This document shows positions 1 to 10,335 of a stretch of 64,000 bases of DNA, piece by piece (the stretch's first letter is position 1; each line of letters begins with the position of its first letter). The notes under the pieces were generated by a model. That model was not told the DNA's origin and made no database searches. It saw nothing but the letters and a program-made list of their open reading frames with translations. A program made the position numbers and the translations under genes. The DNA lies in contig NC_007912.1 of assembly GCF_000013665.1 (NCBI RefSeq), forward strand, positions 2,838,501 to 2,902,500, in the 5' to 3' direction. Source of the DNA: Saccharophagus degradans 2-40 (GTDB lineage: Bacteria; Pseudomonadota; Gammaproteobacteria; Pseudomonadales; Cellvibrionaceae).

Positions 1-582
1 AGCAGCGGCTTTAGCTTTTGCTTTTTTAGCAGCAGCGGCAGCTTTAGCAGCAGCTTTCTTAGCAGCAGCTTTAACTTTCTTAGCGTCAGCAGCGGCACGA
101 GCTTTGGTCCACTTAGCAGCGAATGCTTTAGTAGCTTTCGCTAAATCAGCTTCAGCAGTAGCAGCCAACTTGGCTTTCATTTCATCTACTTTAGCAGCAG
201 CAGAGGCAACCGCAGCATTTGCAGCAGCAGCGCTTTTAGCACTTGCCAAAGCAACTTTAGCAGAAGCTACAGCGGCTTTAGTTTCAGCAGCAGCCTCACT
301 AGCTTTAGCCAATGCTCCGCGAGCAGTTTCAACAGCTTTCTTGCTAGCAGCAGTTTTGGTTTTGGCAGCTTTTGCACGAGCGGCTACAACTTTAGCACGC
401 GCTTCAGAAACCTTTTTAGCAGCAGCAGCTTGTTTAGCGGCGGCTTTATCTAAAGCGGTTTGAGCTTTGGTTACTGCTGGATCTGCAGCAGTAGTTTTTG
501 GAGCTGCTTTCGCAGCGGTTTTTGCAGCAGGACGACCACGCTTAGTAGCGGGACGACCAGATTTTTTTGCGACTTTCGCCAT
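1..582 (-). CDS. Ala/Lys-rich histone H1-like protein (partial, C terminus off the left edge)
   Basis: N-terminal 194 codons of a very basic, low-complexity protein; the frame is still open at base 1. Residues 1-25 hold two AT-hook-like cores (SGRPATK and RGRPAAK), a motif known to bind the minor groove of AT-rich DNA. The rest is almost entirely Ala and Lys with some Thr, Ser, Glu and Val, as in histone H1-like tails such as AlgP or PhaF of pseudomonads. There is no signal peptide or membrane segment, so it is probably a cytoplasmic, nucleoid-associated protein. The start is set by the GAGGAGA ribosome binding site just upstream of the ATG at 582. Assignment to AlgP, PhaF or another H1-like family is not possible because composition dominates the sequence. 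Confidence 0.75.
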   Translation of the reverse strand, partial: MAKVAKKSGRPATKRGRPAAKTAAKAAPKTTAADPAVTKAQTALDKAAAKQAAAAKKVSEARAKVVAARAKAAKTKTAASKKAVETARGALAKASEAAAETKAAVASAKVALASAKSAAAANAAVASAAAKVDEMKAKLAATAEADLAKATKAFAAKWTKARAAADAKKVKAAAKKAAAKAAAAAKKAKAKAAA

Positions 583-1340
583 TGAGTTCTCTCCTCGTTA
601 GACAAGGTTCTTTTCCAATTCCTATTGAAATGTAGAACCAGAAACTTAGCACCTAAATGGACGCTTCCGCGCCTACTTAGAATATTATTTTATATTTCAG
701 GTTTTTGCACGTTTTTAGTGGCACTTTTTACATCAAATTAGCTATTTTTCAATTAATTTAGATGTTTTTTAGTCTTTTTGAGTTTGCCGCAGCAAAAAGG
801 TAATTAATTAGCTCGCAACCAAATAAATTTTTACCAATTTAAATTCATTTTAAATCACGCTTTCACTCCCCCTCGCGCGCCCCTTTTGACCGATTACTCG
901 AGCTAACTATCACAAAAAAACACCCAAGCTCTGAACAAGAAATTCAGCTTGGCAACAGTGCACACTTAAGCTGGCCTTCTTTAAAATCGGCCCCGAAGCC
1001 ACCTGTAAAAAACACCAACAACGCAACCCATCTCATTAAACAAAGTACAACGCCATTGCCCTACTTCACGCCGTCATATGTCACTTAAAAATCAGCCACC
1101 CCGTGTTAAAACGTTTTTTGAAAGAACGGCTTGTGAATTTAAAAAGCAGATAGGTCTCAGAAAACCGTTTAACTCAAAAGGGAAATATTACAGGCGAACA
1201 TTCACCTACAGAGATGCCCCCCCTAAAAGCAGCTTTACATGAAATTTATAAAGGGTTAGCAAACTAAGCGTACATTAGCTGGAAATGTTAAAAATGGAAC
1301 AGTGGGAGTGTTTTGGATATGAAGGCGGGAAAGGAAATGA
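583..1340. other. Intergenic region, no gene seen
   Basis: About 760 bases between the start of the histone-like gene and the end of adk. It is AT-rich near 640-850, which is probably the promoter region of the histone-like gene. I see no convincing reading frame, tRNA or strong hairpin in it. Confidence 0.5.
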
Positions 1341-1365
1341 GGTGCAACGGCGAAACCGCTGCACC
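1341..1365 (-). terminator. Hairpin downstream of adk
   Basis: Stem of six pairs (GGTGCA with TGCACC), one mismatch and three more pairs (CGG with CCG), loop CGAAA. It lies 7 bases past the adk stop codon. On the minus strand it is followed by a pyrimidine-rich but interrupted T stretch, so it is a weak intrinsic terminator candidate. Confidence 0.45.
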
Positions 1366-1372
1366 CAGAGCA

Positions 1373-2050
<678 letters not shown>

Positions 2051-2306
2051 TTAATAGTTCGTTAGATCAACATCCAGCATTGCATTGCACAGCCCATTTC
2101 AAATTCACCAAAAACGGCAACGAGCTGATTTACACTCAGCTGAGGAGTAATAAGTCGCTCTTCTATTGGTAAAACCGAAAACTGCAATAAGTATTCTGCT
2201 GGGGTGACCATACATAGTGGGCAGAACAGCCCAAATTATAGTTAATAACCGAAAAACTTCTTTTTTCAGTGCTCGCACTCTTTTGGAGCCGAAAGTTCTG
2301 AAAATT

Positions 2307-2335
2307 GCACCATTATTCCCGTAAATAATGGTTGC
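2307..2335. repeat. Inverted repeat upstream of adk and the 2616 gene
   Basis: Perfect 9-base arms (ACCATTATT at 309-317 and AATAATGGT at 324-332 of the 2 kb block) around a six-base loop, extended by GC/GC pairs across one bulged T. No T-run follows on either strand, so an operator or RNA structure is more likely than a terminator. The rest of 2030-2615 shows nothing else I can name. Confidence 0.4.
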
Positions 2336-2615
2336 GCTAATAGCCCTAAAACGGGGCGTTAAGATACACGTGCCGACCTATATAAACAAGCCCAAACACC
2401 GCCAACATGGGGCCTAGCTGCGCCATTCGCGCCAACTAGCGCCTTGATAAACGTCCACGGGCGGCTCAATTGTCCAAATGGCCCGATCTTTGTATGTGTA
2501 GTTTACGACCGCACTAGAAACATTTGCTATCAACAAACAAAGGGAACTCAGCGATTCACTTAACAACGGTAAAATCTGAACTATATTTATAGTGTGGAAC
2601 AACAGGGGAACAATT

Positions 2616-2945
2616 ATGAATTTAAGAGAATTGGTTAACACATGGGAATCGAACGCTCTAGGTGAGCTAACGAAACATTCATTTGAAGTACGCCTATCTA
2701 TTGAAGACGCAGCCAAAATAGATGCTCTATCGGAAATGTACCCGAAACGAACCAAAGAGCAGATTATCACCGAGTTACTATCTGCAGCACTCGTGGAGCT
2801 AGAAACCAGCTTTCCCTATGTGCAAGGCCCGAATGTGGTTACTACCGACGAGGAAGGCGACCCAATATTTGAAGATATAGGCCCTACCCCCTCATTTTTA
2901 GAGCTTGCCAAGAAACACTTTTCTAAAATGAGCAGCACTAAATAA
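2616..2945 (+). CDS. Small conserved-type hypothetical protein
   Basis: A 109-residue acidic, soluble protein (MNLRELVNTW...) with no signal peptide or membrane segment. An upstream in-frame ATG at 2592 exists, but the AGGGGAA ribosome binding site at 2603-2610 fits the ATG at 2616. The part around residues 20-60 (VRLSIEDAAKIDALSEMYP, then EQIITELLSAAL) resembles a ribbon-helix-helix-like strand and helix pattern, which would suggest DNA binding. From memory, pseudomonad relatives near adk are sometimes labelled 'type 1 pili tip component', but nothing in the sequence supports a pilus role. Function unknown. Confidence 0.7.
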   Translation: MNLRELVNTWESNALGELTKHSFEVRLSIEDAAKIDALSEMYPKRTKEQIITELLSAALVELETSFPYVQGPNVVTTDEEGDPIFEDIGPTPSFLELAKKHFSKMSSTK

Positions 2946-3016
2946 CGGTAGTTTTAATCTGGCAAGACTTATTGTGTGGGTTATAGCTTGTGTGAATTAT
3001 AGCTAAGCGCTTAAAA

Positions 3017-3835
3017 CTATAGCCCTTCGCTCTTCGCTTCTTGCCATAAGCTTTCCATTTCTTCTATTGGCGTTTCGCTAATATCTTTCTTTGCAGCCGA
3101 CAATGAACGCTCAATATAACGAAATCGCCCCTCAAATTTGCGATTGGACGCCCTAACAATTGCCTCTGGGTCTTTGTTAAGGAATCTTGCTAAATTCACA
3201 CAGCTAAATATTACATCGCCAAGCTCGTCCATAACTTCTTGAGACGATTCAGCCGCTTGCATTTCACTCTCTAGCTCGGCCACTTCTTCTTTAATTTTTG
3301 CCAAAATTTGCTTTGCATCAGCCCAATCAAACCCCACCTTGGCCGCTCTCTTTTGCAATTTCGCTGCGCGGGAAAGCGAAGGCAAGTTAACCGGAACGTC
3401 ATCTAATACACCTGCACTGCCCTTCTGCAGGCGCTCTTCTTTTTTAATTTCTTCCCAGCTGGCTTTTATCTGTGCTTCGGTATTTGCATCGTTATTGGTA
3501 ACCTTGCTATCGAGCGTACCCTCGGGAAATACGTGTGGGTGGCGGCGAACTAGCTTTTTGGTAAGACCATGAACTACGTCATCCCATACAAACAGCCCTT
3601 CTTCTTTACCAAGCTGACTATAAAAAATCACCTGAAACAGTAAATCACCTAGCTCTTCTTGCAGGTGGGCAAAGTCTCCGCGCTCAATGGTATCCGCTAC
3701 TTCATATGCTTCTTCTATAGTGGAGGGCACAATAGACGTGAAGCTTTGTTTAATATCCCAAGGGCAACCCGTTTCTGGGTCACGCAATCGAGACATCAAA
3801 TATTGTAAATCTTCGATACTGTATTTTTTAGACAT
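3017..3835 (-). CDS. mazG: Nucleoside triphosphate pyrophosphohydrolase MazG
   Basis: Hydrolyses (d)NTPs to NMP and pyrophosphate; in E. coli it also influences ppGpp level and starvation survival. Both tandem MazG domains are present. The first has the EEAYE...EELGD metal-binding pattern (residues about 40-67), the second EEVAELE...DELGD (about 183-210). The length of 272 residues matches the family. It begins 10 bases after the relA stop, so relA-mazG is a two-gene operon, the same order as in Pseudomonas and E. coli. Confidence 0.95.
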   Translation of the reverse strand: MSKKYSIEDLQYLMSRLRDPETGCPWDIKQSFTSIVPSTIEEAYEVADTIERGDFAHLQEELGDLLFQVIFYSQLGKEEGLFVWDDVVHGLTKKLVRRHPHVFPEGTLDSKVTNNDANTEAQIKASWEEIKKEERLQKGSAGVLDDVPVNLPSLSRAAKLQKRAAKVGFDWADAKQILAKIKEEVAELESEMQAAESSQEVMDELGDVIFSCVNLARFLNKDPEAIVRASNRKFEGRFRYIERSLSAAKKDISETPIEEMESLWQEAKSEGL

Positions 3836-3845
3836 TACATTTCCG

Positions 3846-6086
3846 TTAGTGCTTTCTGCGAACTTCCGTCACGTTAGGCAATTGACTCAATTTAGCAAAA
3901 ACACGGCTCAATGCACCGAAATCGGAAATTTCAATGGTGATTGTCATTTCAACAGTATTTTTATCTTTGTCTGAAATAGTTTGCATTGCACTCACATTCA
4001 CTCGCTCTCGGTCGAGCAAGGTTGTGATATCACGCAACAGCCCGTGCCTATCAAATGCTTCCAATGCAATTACAGCTGAATACAACTGCTTAGGTGCTTC
4101 GGCCCAATCTACAGCAATTATTCGACTAGGCTCATTAGCCTGATGCTGCATAATGTTGCCGCAATCTTGACGGTGAATGGATACTCCGCGCCCTAATGTG
4201 ATGTAACCCACAATGCGATCCCCAGGAATGGGGTGACAGCAATGCGCAATCTGCGACATTAAATTACCAACACCATCAATAAATACATCGCGACCACCTT
4301 TTTCAACCGATGCCTTACCAACAAGTGAGATAACTGGGTTAACCGGCTCATCACCACTAATAAGTCGCTGCGCGGCATTCAGAACTTTATCTACACTGTA
4401 ATCGGCAGTGCCAACAGCGGCATATAGGTCATCGAGGTGTTTAAGCCCTAATTTTTTAAGCAGCTTGTCGTAATCTAAGCCTTCAACAGCCAACCGCTTA
4501 AATTCTTTATCCAGTAATGCGCGGCCGTCGGCGATATTTTGATCCCGATCTTGCAGCTTAAACCACTGGTGCAATCGTGCGCGTGCTCGAGATGTTGTGA
4601 TGTACCCAAGCGCAGGGTTAAGCCAGTCTCGGCTAGGTGACTCGCGCTTACCGGTTAGTATTTCTACTTGATCTGCGGTTTTTAAGGGGTGGTTAAGTGG
4701 GACTATGCGCCCATTTATTTTGGCTCCACGGCAACGCAAGCCAACATCCGAGTGGATACGGAATGCAAAATCTACCGGCGTTGCCCCCTCAGGTAAATCT
4801 ATTACGTGCCCTTCTGGGGTGAACAGGTAAATACGGTCTTGCTCGACGCTAGCGGTAAGGTGATCATCCCAAGGGCTGCCACCCACTTCTTCGTGCCACT
4901 CAAGCACTTGACGCAGCCAAGCAATTTTACCTTCGTAGCTGGCCTCAGCACCGCCTTTCTCTGCATTTTTATAGCGCCAATGAGCACATACACCAAACTC
5001 GGCCTCTTCGTGCATTGCCTTTGTGCGTATTTGAACTTCTAGCACCCTACTGCCAGGGCCATGCACTGCAGTATGAAGACTGCGGTAGCCATTTTCTTTA
5101 GGGTTAGCAATATAATCATCGAACTCCAAGGGAATATTGCGCCACAAAGCATGCACTATACCCAGCACGGTGTAACATTCACGCTCGGTATTAACTAAAA
5201 TCCGAATTGCACGAATATCGTAAACCTGCGAGAAGTCGATATTTTTTTTGCGCATTTTGCGCCAGATACTGTAAATGTGCTTGGCCCGTCCAAACACATC
5301 TGCCTCAATAGCTTCGGCTGATAATTGGGTTTTAATTATGCCAATAACATTTTCAATATATTCTTGTCGGTCTAGCCTGCGTTCATCTAATAACTTAGCT
5401 ATATATTTGTAATCGTATGGGCGCAAATACCTAAAAGAAAGGTCTTCTAGCTCCCATTTTATATGACCAATACCTAAACGGTGAGCAAGTGGAGCGTATA
5501 TATCAGCCACTTCATGCGCTACACGCTGACGCTTTTCTAAAGGGGCTTTTTTAACGGCGCGAATTGCACAGGTTCGCTCAGCCAGCTTGATAAGCGCGAC
5601 GCGAACATCATCAACCATGGCAACCAGCATTTTACGAACATTTTCAGCCTGCTCTGCAGACTCCTGCCCAAAAACAGATTCGCCAGAGTGATTGGTGAGC
5701 CCACTGATAGCCGCCATCTGTCGTACACCATCAATTAAACGGTGCACTCCTCGACCAAAAAGCTCATTCACCACTTCCGTAGAAATTTTATTTTCGCGAA
5801 CACTGCGATAAAGTAACGCGGCAGTTAAAGATTCTGCATCCAACTGTAATTCGGCCAGAATTTCTGCCATATCCAGCCCGGCGTTAAGGGTGGTATACCC
5901 CTCGCCCCAACCGGTTAACTTATCACCGGGCAGCCCTTCAACTTCGATTACTTTTTCGCATGCTAATGCGAGAGCTTTTTTGCCATCATCATCTATTTCA
6001 GAAAGATCGCGCAGGCGCTCTATCCATGCATCTACGTCCAATTCCCCAGACGATGTAAGTGGCTTATCTACTCTAACTTGTACCAT
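3846..6086 (-). CDS. relA: GTP pyrophosphokinase RelA ((p)ppGpp synthetase I)
   Basis: Ribosome-associated stringent-response enzyme that makes (p)ppGpp from ATP and GTP/GDP when uncharged tRNA accumulates. Order: a pseudo-HD hydrolase region (about 30-190), synthetase domain (about 230-360, with YRSLHTAVHGPG), TGS domain (about 400-460, with DFAFRIHSDVG), helical/zinc-finger region with CCHPIPGD, and a C-terminal ACT domain. The HD region lacks the His-Asp pair (YRSVREN where SpoT has HDTVEDT; LAERTCAIR where SpoT has LADRLHNMR), so it should be synthetase-only. The length of 746 residues is normal. In Pseudomonas rlmD lies between cysM and relA; here it is missing. Confidence 0.96.
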   Translation of the reverse strand: MVQVRVDKPLTSSGELDVDAWIERLRDLSEIDDDGKKALALACEKVIEVEGLPGDKLTGWGEGYTTLNAGLDMAEILAELQLDAESLTAALLYRSVRENKISTEVVNELFGRGVHRLIDGVRQMAAISGLTNHSGESVFGQESAEQAENVRKMLVAMVDDVRVALIKLAERTCAIRAVKKAPLEKRQRVAHEVADIYAPLAHRLGIGHIKWELEDLSFRYLRPYDYKYIAKLLDERRLDRQEYIENVIGIIKTQLSAEAIEADVFGRAKHIYSIWRKMRKKNIDFSQVYDIRAIRILVNTERECYTVLGIVHALWRNIPLEFDDYIANPKENGYRSLHTAVHGPGSRVLEVQIRTKAMHEEAEFGVCAHWRYKNAEKGGAEASYEGKIAWLRQVLEWHEEVGGSPWDDHLTASVEQDRIYLFTPEGHVIDLPEGATPVDFAFRIHSDVGLRCRGAKINGRIVPLNHPLKTADQVEILTGKRESPSRDWLNPALGYITTSRARARLHQWFKLQDRDQNIADGRALLDKEFKRLAVEGLDYDKLLKKLGLKHLDDLYAAVGTADYSVDKVLNAAQRLISGDEPVNPVISLVGKASVEKGGRDVFIDGVGNLMSQIAHCCHPIPGDRIVGYITLGRGVSIHRQDCGNIMQHQANEPSRIIAVDWAEAPKQLYSAVIALEAFDRHGLLRDITTLLDRERVNVSAMQTISDKDKNTVEMTITIEISDFGALSRVFAKLSQLPNVTEVRRKH

Positions 6087-6171
6087 ATTCGTTTCTTTTA
6101 TTTCTGCGGCAGAAATTTTCTAGCGGCTGCATGAGCGAAATCCCCATTAGCCGCAACGTAATGCAGCTGCT

Positions 6172-7062
6172 TTAAGAATTAAACACACCTGACGATAAGT
6201 AGCGATCTCCGCGATCGCAAATTATAGCTACTATAACGGCGCCCTCTGTACTCGCGGCGATATCTAACGCTGCCGCAACGGCTCCGCCTGAAGAAACACC
6301 ACAAAACACACCTTCTTTTTTTGCTAAAAGGCGCATGGTTTCTTCGGCTTTTTGTTGTGACATTTGCACAACGCTATCAATATTTTCATCGGTAAAAATA
6401 GTCGGCATATACTCTTGTGGCCATGCTCTAATACCGGGAATAGCCGCTCCTTCTGCAGGTTGCAAACCGACCACCTGTACATTCGGGTTTTGGCTTTTTA
6501 AGAACTTAGAGGTGCCCACTATGGTGCCCGTAGTACCCATCGAGCTTACAAAATGAGTAACCGTACCGCCGGTTTGCTGCCAAATTTCTGGGCCAGTGCC
6601 AGTAAAATGAGCAAGAGGATTATCTGTATTACTAAATTGATCTAACACCACCCCTTCACCGCGTGATGCCATCGCCTGCGCCAAATCCCTTGCGCCCTCC
6701 ATGCCCTCGGCTTTGGACACCAAGATAAGCTTAGCACCATAAGCCGTCATTGCCGCTTTGCGCTCTTCTGTCATATGATCGGGCATAATAAGGATCATAT
6801 TATAGCCCTTAACAGCAGCCACCATTGCTAAGGCTATGCCTGTATTACCACTGGTAGCCTCAATAATCGTATCGCCTGGTTTTATTGCCCCAGCGGCTTC
6901 TGCGCGCTGAATCATCGAGAGTGCAGGCCGATCTTTGACGGACCCACCAGGGTTATTACCTTCCAACTTAACTAAAACTGTATTTTTCTCGCAACCAGGA
7001 AGGCGCTGTAAACGAACAAGGGGGGTATTCCCAATAATTGCTTCTATTGTGGGGTATTCCAT
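6172..7062 (-). CDS. cysM: Cysteine synthase B (O-acetylserine sulfhydrylase)
   Basis: PLP enzyme that makes cysteine from O-acetylserine and sulfide or thiosulfate. K43 in NPGGSVKDR is the PLP Schiff-base lysine. The SGNTG loop (about residues 70-74), the GTTGT phosphate-binding loop and the SSGGA motif near the C terminus are all present. At 296 residues, the shorter CysM form fits better than CysK. It lies 85 bases upstream of relA on the same strand and may be co-transcribed with it. Confidence 0.93.
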   Translation of the reverse strand: MEYPTIEAIIGNTPLVRLQRLPGCEKNTVLVKLEGNNPGGSVKDRPALSMIQRAEAAGAIKPGDTIIEATSGNTGIALAMVAAVKGYNMILIMPDHMTEERKAAMTAYGAKLILVSKAEGMEGARDLAQAMASRGEGVVLDQFSNTDNPLAHFTGTGPEIWQQTGGTVTHFVSSMGTTGTIVGTSKFLKSQNPNVQVVGLQPAEGAAIPGIRAWPQEYMPTIFTDENIDSVVQMSQQKAEETMRLLAKKEGVFCGVSSGGAVAAALDIAASTEGAVIVAIICDRGDRYLSSGVFNS

Positions 7063-7496
7063 AGTGCGAAAAAATCTCTTTTATCCGGCAGGCTCTGTGC
7101 AAATTGTATTTGCGTAATGTGTCAACCATTGAGAGCGCCAAAAAACAATTTTTGGGGCACTTCAAGTAAACAAAACGCCTGTTTACACATACACATTACA
7201 AATTAACGCGGCATTATACTCGGCTAACAACTAAAGGGGTATCGCCACCCGAAAATCGGGTTATTTCCCCTAGGCTTTGTGTAATAACAGCTAGATATTC
7301 CTCTACAAATGAGCAAAATCCCACTTAACTGAGTAAAACAGTTACACTTGGGTCTATTTTGATAGCTGCGTTAATTCTTATATATGTTTTGCGCTTGCAA
7401 TAAACAGCTATACAATCGCCTATCAATTTCACCGGCCCGCTAAGTCGCGGTACGAGATATACACCGATTATTATTAATAGCTTAGGTTTTTAATAA
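7063..7496. other. Divergent promoter region between cysM and the sensor kinase gene
   Basis: About 430 AT-rich bases between two divergent genes, so it must hold both promoters. I cannot point to a confident -35/-10 pair. No gene or strong hairpin seen. Confidence 0.4.
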
Positions 7497-10325
7497 ATGA
7501 AATCTCAATCAGTTCAAACGGAATTGTTTCGTCTCATTACAGTACCTGTGTTTGCGGCCTGCTTTATTTTGGCGTCCACTTTTTTCTATCTACAAAAAAG
7601 TCACATAGAAGACCAATTTAGCAACAACAAACACCTAGCTACCGAGCTACTAAACAGCGTTGTATTCTCCAATAAAGCGAGCACAAACCCCTTCGCCGAA
7701 GCGGCCAATGCTTTGCTCGCCACAGGCGATTATCGTTCGATTGTTGTAAGCAGTGCTACAGGGCAACAAATCGCAAGCTACGGCCTGCCTTTACGTACAC
7801 ACAGCTATCAAACCCAACTAGGCGTAGAATCGCAGTGGACTCACGAAGATTCTCTTATCTATTCATTTCCACTCAAAAAATCTAACTTACAAAGTAGCAC
7901 CCCACTCTGGGTGATAATTGCTATAGATAAACGCAGCTGGGCTATTAGCGAGTATCAAGGCACTATTACAATATTACTTGCTGGCTCACTGTGTTTGTTT
8001 CTAACATTCTACTTTGCGCGACGCTTCCGCGATGCCCTTGCCACACCCTTGCAAAAAATTGAAACTGGCTTAAGAGATTTTCTTAAGGGTAATTTCGAAA
8101 AAAGCATTACTATCGAGCCCTCCTCAGTATTTAAAGACCTAGCCTCTAATATTAACCGTCTTGGCGCACTGCAAAAATCCGCCAATGACGAACTTCAACT
8201 TAATATAGATCAATCCACACATGAACTGCGTGAAACACTAGAAACGGTAGAAATACAAAATATAGAATTGGATATAGCGCGCAAATCTGCCCTGCAAGCC
8301 AGCCGAGTTAAAAGTGAGTTTTTGGCAAACACCAGCCACGAAATACGCACCCCCCTAAACGGGATATTGGGCTTTTCCGAACTTCTTCGTAAAACTGAGC
8401 TGAATAACCAGCAAGTAGACTACCTCACCACTATAGAAGAGTCTGCTAAAGGCTTGCTCACCATTATCAACGATATTCTAGACTTTTCACGCTTAGAAAT
8501 AGGTACGCTTACTCTGGAATATAAGCCAGTTAAAATACGCCAATTAATTGAAGACACCCTTAAATTACAAACCCCCGCTGCGAATGAAAAAAATATTCGC
8601 ATGCTCACCATTATTGACCACGATGTACCCGAAAACCTGCTTGGCGACCCGCTTCGCTTGAAGCAGGTGCTAAGCAATCTGGTTTCCAACGCCATAAAAT
8701 TTACAGATGTTGGCTATATTTTACTGGGCGTTAGCAAAGACCAAAGCTCTGAGAATCAATTCACTTTAAAGTTTAGAGTTACCGATAGCGGTATAGGCTT
8801 ATCTCAAGATCAACAGGAGCGACTATTCGACCCGTTTACCCAGTTGGATTCGAGTGAAAGCCGGCTACACGGCGGTACCGGCCTAGGTTTGGCCATCGCA
8901 AAAGGCCTTGTGGACCGAATGAATGGCACTATAGGTGTAGAAAGCACCCTAGGAAAAGGGGCCACATTTTGGTTTACAAGCACCCTAGGTAGAAGCCCGA
9001 GCGCGAGTGCAAAACAAACCTATTTAGCGGGCACTTTGCGCGGCGTGCACGCGCTAGTATTCGATCACAGTAATATGGGGCGAATGGAAATTACCCACTA
9101 CCTAACCGGTTGGGGGGCAAAAGTTTGCGAGACTGGCGAGATGGAGGACATTGAACCTCAAATAAGCTTCTTTAGTAATAGCGAGCCAGTAGATATAGCA
9201 ATTATCGATAGCATGATTGATATCAAAACATTCGATCGTCTGCGTATTTGCGAACACGTGACTCAGCTAAACCATCGTTTCAATATTCCTGTAATTATTT
9301 TGGCTCCAAGCAGTATTCAACGCATACTAGAGCCACACCTAGCCGGCACCAATAGCCTATTTATTAATAGACCACTTTTTTGTAACAAGCTGCATCAAAC
9401 CATTTGCGAACAATTAGAAATTGTAGCTACTGAGAATATTGAAAGTAGAACCTATCTTCACCAGCACGAACCGCTTGAACAGCAACAGGTGAATATACTT
9501 GCGGTAGATGACAACCCCGCTAACTTAAAACTTGTAACAGAGCTGCTTAAAGGGTTAAACATTAATGTGACGCCTGTGGAAAGTGGCGAACAAGCAATTG
9601 CCCAAATAAAAGATTCCCATTTTGATTTGATTCTAATGGATATTCAAATGCCCTCTATGGATGGTATTGAAACTACCGGCCATATTCGTGAACTTGAAAC
9701 AAGCGGCCCACGAACACCCATAATTGCACTTACCGCCCATGCAGTCAGCGAGCAAAAATCCAGATTATTACTCGCAGGCATGGATGATTGTTTAAGCAAG
9801 CCCGTGAGCGAAAGCGAATTGCGCCATGTTATTGAACGCTGGACCAATGTAACTATTGCCACCAAGATTGCGCCCACCAACCCGGCACCTGTTGCAAGCG
9901 CATTAATTGAGCACTCACCTAACGCCGATAAAACCGGTGAGAATCAACCCGCAACAGATAGTCAAGCTGCCGCCATTGTAGATCGTGCGCTAGGCCTAAG
10001 CCTTACCAACCAAAACCCTAGCCTGGCCGGCGATATGCTTTCAATGCTTATAGAAACACTACCCGATGTGCTTCACAAAAGCCGTACACAGTACGAAAAC
10101 AAGCAATTTGATGAACTGCAAGAAACAGTACATAAACTGCATGGAGGCTGCTGTTATTGTGGTGTGCCACGACTAAAAGCCATAAGCGAACAGATTGATA
10201 AAAACCTGCAAAAAAACAAGTACAACAATTTAGCGAATGAAATACAACTATTAGAAGCGGAGATAAAAAACTTACTGCAATGGGCGGAAGAACACGATAT
10301 AGACGTGCTTTTTAGTGACGATTAA
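7497..10325 (+). CDS. gacS: Hybrid sensor histidine kinase of the GacS/BarA type
   Basis: Inner-membrane kinase expected to phosphorylate a GacA/UvrY-type regulator and control Rsm/Csr small RNAs. Order: membrane helix about 13-31, periplasmic loop to about 150, second helix about 156-173, HAMP-like linker, HisKA with H281 in TSHEIRTPLNG, ATPase domain with N398, DSGIG and GTGLG boxes, a degenerate receiver (about 515-640), an intact receiver (about 665-785, acidic DD at 671-672, phosphoacceptor D715, K768), and an HPt domain with H879 in VHKLHGG. The first receiver has NRP where the conserved KP lysine should be. 942 residues is usual. The gene lies opposite and next to recO, with only 10 bases between the stop codons. 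The ribosome binding site is weak. Confidence 0.93.
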   Translation: MKSQSVQTELFRLITVPVFAACFILASTFFYLQKSHIEDQFSNNKHLATELLNSVVFSNKASTNPFAEAANALLATGDYRSIVVSSATGQQIASYGLPLRTHSYQTQLGVESQWTHEDSLIYSFPLKKSNLQSSTPLWVIIAIDKRSWAISEYQGTITILLAGSLCLFLTFYFARRFRDALATPLQKIETGLRDFLKGNFEKSITIEPSSVFKDLASNINRLGALQKSANDELQLNIDQSTHELRETLETVEIQNIELDIARKSALQASRVKSEFLANTSHEIRTPLNGILGFSELLRKTELNNQQVDYLTTIEESAKGLLTIINDILDFSRLEIGTLTLEYKPVKIRQLIEDTLKLQTPAANEKNIRMLTIIDHDVPENLLGDPLRLKQVLSNLVSNAIKFTDVGYILLGVSKDQSSENQFTLKFRVTDSGIGLSQDQQERLFDPFTQLDSSESRLHGGTGLGLAIAKGLVDRMNGTIGVESTLGKGATFWFTSTLGRSPSASAKQTYLAGTLRGVHALVFDHSNMGRMEITHYLTGWGAKVCETGEMEDIEPQISFFSNSEPVDIAIIDSMIDIKTFDRLRICEHVTQLNHRFNIPVIILAPSSIQRILEPHLAGTNSLFINRPLFCNKLHQTICEQLEIVATENIESRTYLHQHEPLEQQQVNILAVDDNPANLKLVTELLKGLNINVTPVESGEQAIAQIKDSHFDLILMDIQMPSMDGIETTGHIRELETSGPRTPIIALTAHAVSEQKSRLLLAGMDDCLSKPVSESELRHVIERWTNVTIATKIAPTNPAPVASALIEHSPNADKTGENQPATDSQAAAIVDRALGLSLTNQNPSLAGDMLSMLIETLPDVLHKSRTQYENKQFDELQETVHKLHGGCCYCGVPRLKAISEQIDKNLQKNKYNNLANEIQLLEAEIKNLLQWAEEHDIDVLFSDD

Positions 10326-10335
10326 CACTGCGATC

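Noticed and set aside
104-463. Ala-rich open frame on the plus strand
   Set aside because: It is the mirror image of the Ala/Lys codon pattern of the real minus-strand gene; no ribosome binding site.
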